Program-made: the position numbers and the translations under genes
Notes under the pieces: generated by a model
Databases searched by the model: none
Seen by the model: only the letters and a program-made list of their open reading frames with translations
What the model was told of the DNA's origin: nothing
In this document: positions 6,660-10,587 of the stretch, in pieces
How positions within the stretch are numbered: the stretch's first letter is position 1
How the letters are laid out: each line of letters opens with the position of its first letter
NCBI GenBank assembly: GCA_946184715.1
Contig: CAMHGU010000061.1
Coordinates: 1 to 10,587 of the forward strand
Direction: 5' to 3'
DNA length: 10,587 nucleotides
Source of the DNA: an uncultured bacterium
GTDB lineage: Bacteria; Bacteroidota; Bacteroidia; Bacteroidales; Muribaculaceae

Positions 6660-8052
6660 TCTTTCGGAGGTTTTCGGCAAACTTCTCAATCAACCGCAGC
6701 TCGGCGGGAATGTTGATGTTTTGGGGGCAATGAGGCTTGCACTGGCCGCAGCCTATGCAGTGCGACGCTTGACGCAACTTCGGCACAGCGCGATCTTGCC
6801 CTACGAGATATTCGCGCCTGAGCTTGGCGTACTCGGGGCTTTGGGCGTTGAGCGGAAGGCGCCCCTGGTTTTTCACCTTATTATAATGGACGAAGATGGC
6901 AGGGATATCGACACCGTAAGGGCAGGGCATGCAGTATTTGCAATTGTTGCAGGGGATAAGCTCTACATTGACAATCTGGCGCGCCACGTCATAGAGAAAC
7001 TCCTCTTCATCTTTAGTGACGGGGCGCAGTGGGCAGTAGGAGAGTAGATTATCCTTCAGGTGCTCCATAAAGGTCATGCCGCTTAGCACGGTGAGCACGC
7101 CCTCGGGGGTGCCGGCGTAGCGGAACGCCCACGAGGCTGTGCTGGCCTCAGGGTCGCGCTGCCGCATCTTCTCCACGAGATATTGCGGCACGCTGGCCAG
7201 GCGTCCGCCCAGCAGCGGCTCCATAATCACGGCCGGAATGCCGCGCTTCAGCAGCTCGGCGTAGAGGTAGCGGGCATCGGTGTTGCGCTCGTTGATCTCG
7301 TTGGCATAGTCCCAGTCGAGGTAGTTAAGCTCTATCTGCACGAAATCCCAGTGTATCTCATCGTGGCGCGAGAGCAGATAGTCGAACACCTTAATATCGC
7401 CGTGATAAGAGAAGCCGAGATTGCGGATACGGCCTAAGCGGCGCTGCTCAAGGCAGAAGTCGAGCATACCATTATCTTCGTATCGGCTCTTATATGCCTC
7501 CATGCCGCCCATACCGCAGCCGTGGAGCAGATAGTAGTCGATGTGGTCAACTTGAAGCTCCTTGAAGGAGTTTTCGTACATCGCGATGCTCTCCTGCCGG
7601 CTCCAAGTGGCTTCGTCGAAATTGGAGAGCTTGGTGGCGATGAAGTAGGAATCGCGTGGGTGGCGCGAGAGGGCGATACCGGTGGCGTGCTCGCTCTCGC
7701 CGCGGCAGTAGGCCGGTGAGGTGTCGAAGTAGTTCACGCCGTGCTCAATGGCGTAGTCCACCAGCCGATTTACCATCTCTTGGTCGATGGGCGCGTCGCT
7801 GCCGCGCGCGGAGCCTCCGTCGGTGGTGGGGAGGCGCATCATTCCGTAGCCGAGAAGCGACACCTTATCACCGGTAGTAGGACACGTGCGATAAGTCATC
7901 TTCCCCTTGGGGGGCTCTTTCTGATTTTCGTATTCGTCCTCAATGTCGTTGTCAACCACGGTTTTGCAACCGGGCACCGCGGCCACGGCGGCAGTGGCCA
8001 CGCCTGCGCCCACTATCTTCAGAAAATCACGTCGTTCTATATGCTTACTCAT
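6652..8052 (-). CDS. Exported 4Fe-4S aldo/keto reductase with twin-arginine signal
   Basis: A 466-residue protein with three parts. Residues 1-29 form a Tat-type signal: RRDFLK at 7-12, an Ala/Val-rich core and a lipobox-like VPGC (Cys29). Residues about 52-345 are an aldo/keto reductase barrel with the tetrad Asp110 (NYFDTSPAY), Tyr115, Lys141 (IATKLS) and His177 (YYLLHG). Residues about 365-455 are ferredoxin-like, with C-x2-C-x2-C-x2-CP from Cys368 to Cys377 and C-x2-C-x2-C-x3-CP from Cys432 to Cys442, enough for two [4Fe-4S] clusters. It should be folded in the cytoplasm and exported, possibly as a lipoprotein on the outer face of the inner membrane. Substrate and electron donor are unknown. 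The neighbouring polyferredoxin, 24 bases upstream, is a natural candidate donor, which is inference. The 3' end overlaps umuD by eight bases. Confidence 0.93.
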   Translation of the reverse strand: MSKHIERRDFLKIVGAGVATAAVAAVPGCKTVVDNDIEDEYENQKEPPKGKMTYRTCPTTGDKVSLLGYGMMRLPTTDGGSARGSDAPIDQEMVNRLVDYAIEHGVNYFDTSPAYCRGESEHATGIALSRHPRDSYFIATKLSNFDEATWSRQESIAMYENSFKELQVDHIDYYLLHGCGMGGMEAYKSRYEDNGMLDFCLEQRRLGRIRNLGFSYHGDIKVFDYLLSRHDEIHWDFVQIELNYLDWDYANEINERNTDARYLYAELLKRGIPAVIMEPLLGGRLASVPQYLVEKMRQRDPEASTASWAFRYAGTPEGVLTVLSGMTFMEHLKDNLLSYCPLRPVTKDEEEFLYDVARQIVNVELIPCNNCKYCMPCPYGVDIPAIFVHYNKVKNQGRLPLNAQSPEYAKLRREYLVGQDRAVPKLRQASHCIGCGQCKPHCPQNINIPAELRLIEKFAENLRKNV

Positions 8053-8076
8053 TGTAATATCGTAATTTGCAGGTGA

Positions 8077-9579
8077 TTAAATCTCTCTGTGCATTTCGTG
8101 GCCTTCAACGTAGATGGCCGAGAACGGGCGCGCGGGGCATAAATTTTCACACGCCCCGCAACCTATGCACACCTCCGTGTTGATGGCCGGCACCATAGGC
8201 GATGACTCGTCGTCGGGGTCGATTTTCACCAATGTTATAGCTCCGGTGGGACAATGGCGAGCGCAGTTGTCGCAGCTGACTCCATCGGTAATCGCCACGC
8301 AGTTCTTCTTCACCCACACCGCGTGCCCTATCTGCAGCGAGGCTTTTCGCTCCGCTTCAATGGGGCGAATGGCTCCGGTGGGGCACACTTGCGAGCATCG
8401 ATTGCATTCGGGGCGACAGTAGCCGTGCTCGTAGCTCATCACCGGCTGCATCAAGGTGCTCAAATCGGTCGATGGCCGCAACACGTCATTAGGACATTCC
8501 GAAATGCAGAGCTGGCACGCGGTGCAATGCTGCTGCAAGTTGCGGGCCGAGATGGCGCCCGGAGGCGTCAACGGAGTGGAGCGTTTCGGCTCCACCTTTT
8601 TCTCAATCACGGCAAGCCCGCCATCCACTTTCTTGGCCTGCTGCGCCATTGCCACCCCGGCAAGCATCGCGGTGCCTACGAGGAAGTTGCGTTTCGCGTC
8701 ATCGACTTTGTCGTCGGCGGCTTTCTCTTCGGGTTGCGATGCCGGCGATTTGCGCTTTACCCCATAATACAGGGCTTTGGTGGAGCAGTGGCCTATGCAG
8801 TTGCCGCACACCACGCATCGCGAGTAGTCGATGCGATGCGCCTTTGAGTCGATACACGAGGCTTTGCAATTACGGGCACAGCTGCCGCAGGTGATGCACT
8901 TGGCATCGTCGATGCGCACTTTGAGCAGCGAGAATCGCGACAGAAAACCGAGCGTGGTGCCTACGGGGCAGATGGTGTTGCACCACGTGCGACCGTAGCG
9001 ATATGCCAAGTAGCCTATAATCAACAGCGTAGCGGCGGTGACTGCGATTGGCACCCAACCGTAGAATACCCAGTCGGCGCTCGACACCGCATAGCTATCC
9101 ACCTGTTCGGCTCCCGATGCGAGCAGATTGTTGGCTCCAATCCACACGGGTTGGAACAAATGGGTGATGATGCGCCCGTAGGTGCTGTAAGGCGCTATCA
9201 AGCCGGCAATGGCGGTGAGCCCTAAGAGCGTCAGCACCACGAATACCACCAGCGCCGCTATTCGCAGCCAAGTGAGCGGACGCGAGTAGGAGTACGGATT
9301 GCGCTTGCGCCGGCGACCTACGCGCGCTATGAGGTCTTGCATTATACCCAGCGGGCACACTACCGAGCAATAGATGCGCCCAAAGAGGAGGGTGAGGGCC
9401 GCAAGAATGCCTACTATCACAAAATTGGCGGCCAGCAGTGCCGGAATGAGTTGTATCTTCGGCAACCAGCTCAGATGCTGATGCAGATAGCCCGACACGT
9501 CGAGGAGCAGTAGCGTGATGGCCACGAAAACCGCGGCGCCGAGTATCTGGCGTAGGAGTTTTAACGAGAGACGTTTCAT
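8077..9579 (-). CDS. NapH-NapG-like membrane polyferredoxin fusion
   Basis: A 500-residue iron-sulfur electron carrier. The N-terminal half resembles NapH/CcoG-type proteins: several membrane helices between residues 8 and 195, two Cx3CP loops (GRIYCSVVCP at 68-76; GRTWCNTICP at 197-205), and two ferredoxin motifs (Cys228/231/234/238 and Cys255/258/261/265). The C-terminal half resembles NapG/MauM: a KRNFLVG signal-like segment with a hydrophobic stretch (296-312), then four cysteine groups (352-362; 388-399; 427-443; 471-481), room for four more clusters. The likely job is moving electrons between the membrane and a periplasmic acceptor; the aldo/keto reductase next door is a good candidate. 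The start at 9579 (MKRLSLK) gives a typical first helix and a 13-base gap after the S-component gene; 9609 is an alternative that would overlap it by 17 bases. Partner and substrate are unknown. Confidence 0.9.
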   Translation of the reverse strand: MKRLSLKLLRQILGAAVFVAITLLLLDVSGYLHQHLSWLPKIQLIPALLAANFVIVGILAALTLLFGRIYCSVVCPLGIMQDLIARVGRRRKRNPYSYSRPLTWLRIAALVVFVVLTLLGLTAIAGLIAPYSTYGRIITHLFQPVWIGANNLLASGAEQVDSYAVSSADWVFYGWVPIAVTAATLLIIGYLAYRYGRTWCNTICPVGTTLGFLSRFSLLKVRIDDAKCITCGSCARNCKASCIDSKAHRIDYSRCVVCGNCIGHCSTKALYYGVKRKSPASQPEEKAADDKVDDAKRNFLVGTAMLAGVAMAQQAKKVDGGLAVIEKKVEPKRSTPLTPPGAISARNLQQHCTACQLCISECPNDVLRPSTDLSTLMQPVMSYEHGYCRPECNRCSQVCPTGAIRPIEAERKASLQIGHAVWVKKNCVAITDGVSCDNCARHCPTGAITLVKIDPDDESSPMVPAINTEVCIGCGACENLCPARPFSAIYVEGHEMHREI

Positions 9580-9592
9580 AGAATTGTTGACA

Positions 9593-10105
9593 TTAACGTC
9601 GTAATACATAATTGATTATGGCCCAGCCGCCCAAAATCTGAAGCGCCATTCCGGGCACCCCGATACGGAGGTCTTGGAAGCCCGCGCTCCACGACCCTAC
9701 GATAAGCGACTCAATCATCGACCCGATAACCTGATAGCCAAGCACCACGGCGATAAGCAGCGGCAGCGTGGCTTTCTTAAATCTGTCGGCTACGAAAGCG
9801 GCCGCCAGGGCCAAGAGCGTCGATTTGATTAAGATGATGGGCAGCACCGCCGGCGCCGGCATCCCGAACAGGGCGGAGTTGACCACCGGCGAGGCTATGG
9901 CCGTCAGCAGCCCCACGCGCCACCCGTATTTGTAGGCAGCAATGAGGGTGAAGAAATAGATGGGCAACAATATGAGACCACCTTGCGGCACAAGGTGACA
10001 CAACTGTGGCAACACGATATTGCCCGCCACGAAAGCCGCCGCCAGCACATAAGCGCGCGGCTGTCGGTAATCGAGTGAATACAGGTTGAGAGTTGTCAAG
10101 TTCAT
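9593..10105 (-). CDS. ECF-transporter S-component-like membrane protein
   Basis: A 170-residue hydrophobic protein with about five or six membrane helices, similar in size and character to substrate-binding S components of energy-coupling-factor vitamin transporters. Features seen: a short polar N-terminus, helices beginning near residues 18, 42, 60 and 85, a basic RFKK loop (108-111), and a Gly-rich last helix ending in VLRR. No EcfA ATPases or EcfT gene is in the window, so it would share an energising module from elsewhere or act alone. The substrate cannot be deduced; a cofactor or precursor needed by the adjacent redox proteins is a reasonable guess. It starts three bases after the DUF1893 gene and ends 13 bases before the polyferredoxin gene, so co-expression is very likely. 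The family call is from general similarity and is less certain than the gene itself. Confidence 0.85.
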   Translation of the reverse strand: MNLTTLNLYSLDYRQPRAYVLAAAFVAGNIVLPQLCHLVPQGGLILLPIYFFTLIAAYKYGWRVGLLTAIASPVVNSALFGMPAPAVLPIILIKSTLLALAAAFVADRFKKATLPLLIAVVLGYQVIGSMIESLIVGSWSAGFQDLRIGVPGMALQILGGWAIINYVLRR

Positions 10106-10108
10106 ATA

Positions 10109-10564
10109 TTATCGGTTTTGTTTCTCTTTCATTTCTCGGAAGTGGCTGCGCAGCAACGCTTCCACTTGGCCGGCATCGCCCGCCGGCTCTACGATTTTCT
10201 CTAATGGGCATCGGCCTGAGCCTTCGGGGATTTCGATAGCCTCCACAAGCTGCGCATAGCTGTAACTGATGCCGGCAGCTTCGAGAATGGGCAAAGCGCG
10301 GCGGCTCATCACGTCGGCATAGGCAACGGCTACTCCGCCTTGCGCTATCAGGCCTGCCGCAGCTTTGCCTATCACCTTGTCGGCTATCGCGGCACCGCGT
10401 AGCGTAGCGGGCGAATTGTCAAGAAGCCATATCAGGTCGCGCACTCCCTTCTTATTAAAGGAGTGAAGCACGCCGTCGCTGTCGCGCACCACGAGGGAGC
10501 ACCCCTCAGTGTGGAGTAGGGCGATGAGCGGTTGCAAAGTATCGGCCGATTTCTCTTTGTCCAT
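10109..10564 (-). CDS. DUF1893 family protein (cytidine-deaminase-like fold)
   Basis: A 151-residue soluble protein with the hallmarks of DUF1893: an N-terminal strand pair (CSLVVRDSDGVLHSF), the signature ADKVIGKAAAGL at 61-72, YADVMSRRA at 82-90, and a conserved CPLEK near the end (Cys119). From memory, a structure of a family member (Thermotoga TM1506) shows a cytidine-deaminase-like fold. However, the zinc motifs of true deaminases (H/C-A-E and PCxxC) are absent here, so deaminase activity is not supported. The function is unknown. It stands first in the visible leftward unit and is separated from the S-component gene by three bases. The start at 10564 is the only ATG available. The frame stays open to the window edge, so an earlier start cannot be fully excluded. 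Confidence 0.88.
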   Translation of the reverse strand: MDKEKSADTLQPLIALLHTEGCSLVVRDSDGVLHSFNKKGVRDLIWLLDNSPATLRGAAIADKVIGKAAAGLIAQGGVAVAYADVMSRRALPILEAAGISYSYAQLVEAIEIPEGSGRCPLEKIVEPAGDAGQVEALLRSHFREMKEKQNR

Positions 10565-10587
10565 TACGCTTTTTGACCTGCTACCGA
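10564..10587 (-). CDS. Possible 3' end of a further upstream gene
   Basis: On the minus strand the last bases form an open frame of seven codons ending in TAA at 10566-10564, which overlaps the DUF1893 start codon as TAATG. This stop/start arrangement is common inside operons, and it would mean the transcription unit begins outside the window. Seven codons are too few for identification, and chance is a real alternative. Confidence 0.25.
   Translation of the reverse strand, partial: SVAGQKA

Noticed and set aside
6660..6760. Possible separate promoter for umuD inside the reductase gene
   Set aside because: No TAnnTTTG element was found on the minus strand here. I do not know the SOS box of this lineage well enough to call one.

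Overview
The window looks like chromosomal DNA from a fairly GC-rich member of the Bacteroidales, plausibly a Muribaculaceae-like gut anaerobe. The reasons are the two TAnnTTTG-type -7 elements in the only real promoter region, the scarcity of Shine-Dalgarno sequences, several lipoproteins, a stand-alone biotin-dependent carboxyltransferase of the OadA/PycB type, and the Y-family polymerase and 4Fe-4S protein types. The family-level assignment is inference. Coding density is very high. No tRNA, rRNA, CRISPR array, insertion sequence or other mobile element was seen, and no gene-free stretch exceeds about 150 bases.

Layout. (1) Positions 49-783, minus strand: a PHP-type (CpsB/YwqE-like) tyrosine phosphatase. 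(2) 784-925: a short divergent promoter region with back-to-back -7 boxes and a perfect 12-bp palindrome in the leader of the rightward gene. (3) 926-2806, plus strand: a carboxyltransferase with a C-terminal biotin domain, followed by a GC-rich hairpin and T-rich stretch (2829-2868). (4) 2908-10564, minus strand: nine genes with gaps of at most 24 bases and five stop/start overlaps, so probably one long transcription unit read right to left. The order is DUF1893 protein, solitary ECF-type S component, NapH-NapG-like polyferredoxin fusion, exported 4Fe-4S aldo/keto reductase, umuD, umuC, membrane acyltransferase, small lipoprotein, larger lipoprotein.

The first four genes of the long unit look like an uncharacterised redox module. 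A membrane protein with about six predicted iron-sulfur clusters carries NapH-like and NapG-like halves in one chain and retains a Tat-like signal at the joint. It could carry electrons across the inner membrane to an aldo/keto reductase that has its own twin-arginine signal, a lipobox and two more clusters. A substrate-binding membrane subunit and a cytidine-deaminase-fold family protein accompany it. This is the best candidate for an undescribed system here.

The second half is an error-prone DNA polymerase V-type pair (UmuD with intact self-cleavage site and Ser/Lys dyad; UmuC with intact catalytic acids and a clamp-binding motif). It begins inside the end of the reductase gene and is coupled by ATGA overlaps to an acyltransferase and then to two lipoproteins of unknown function. 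The coupling of a mutagenesis polymerase to envelope genes is unexpected and unexplained.
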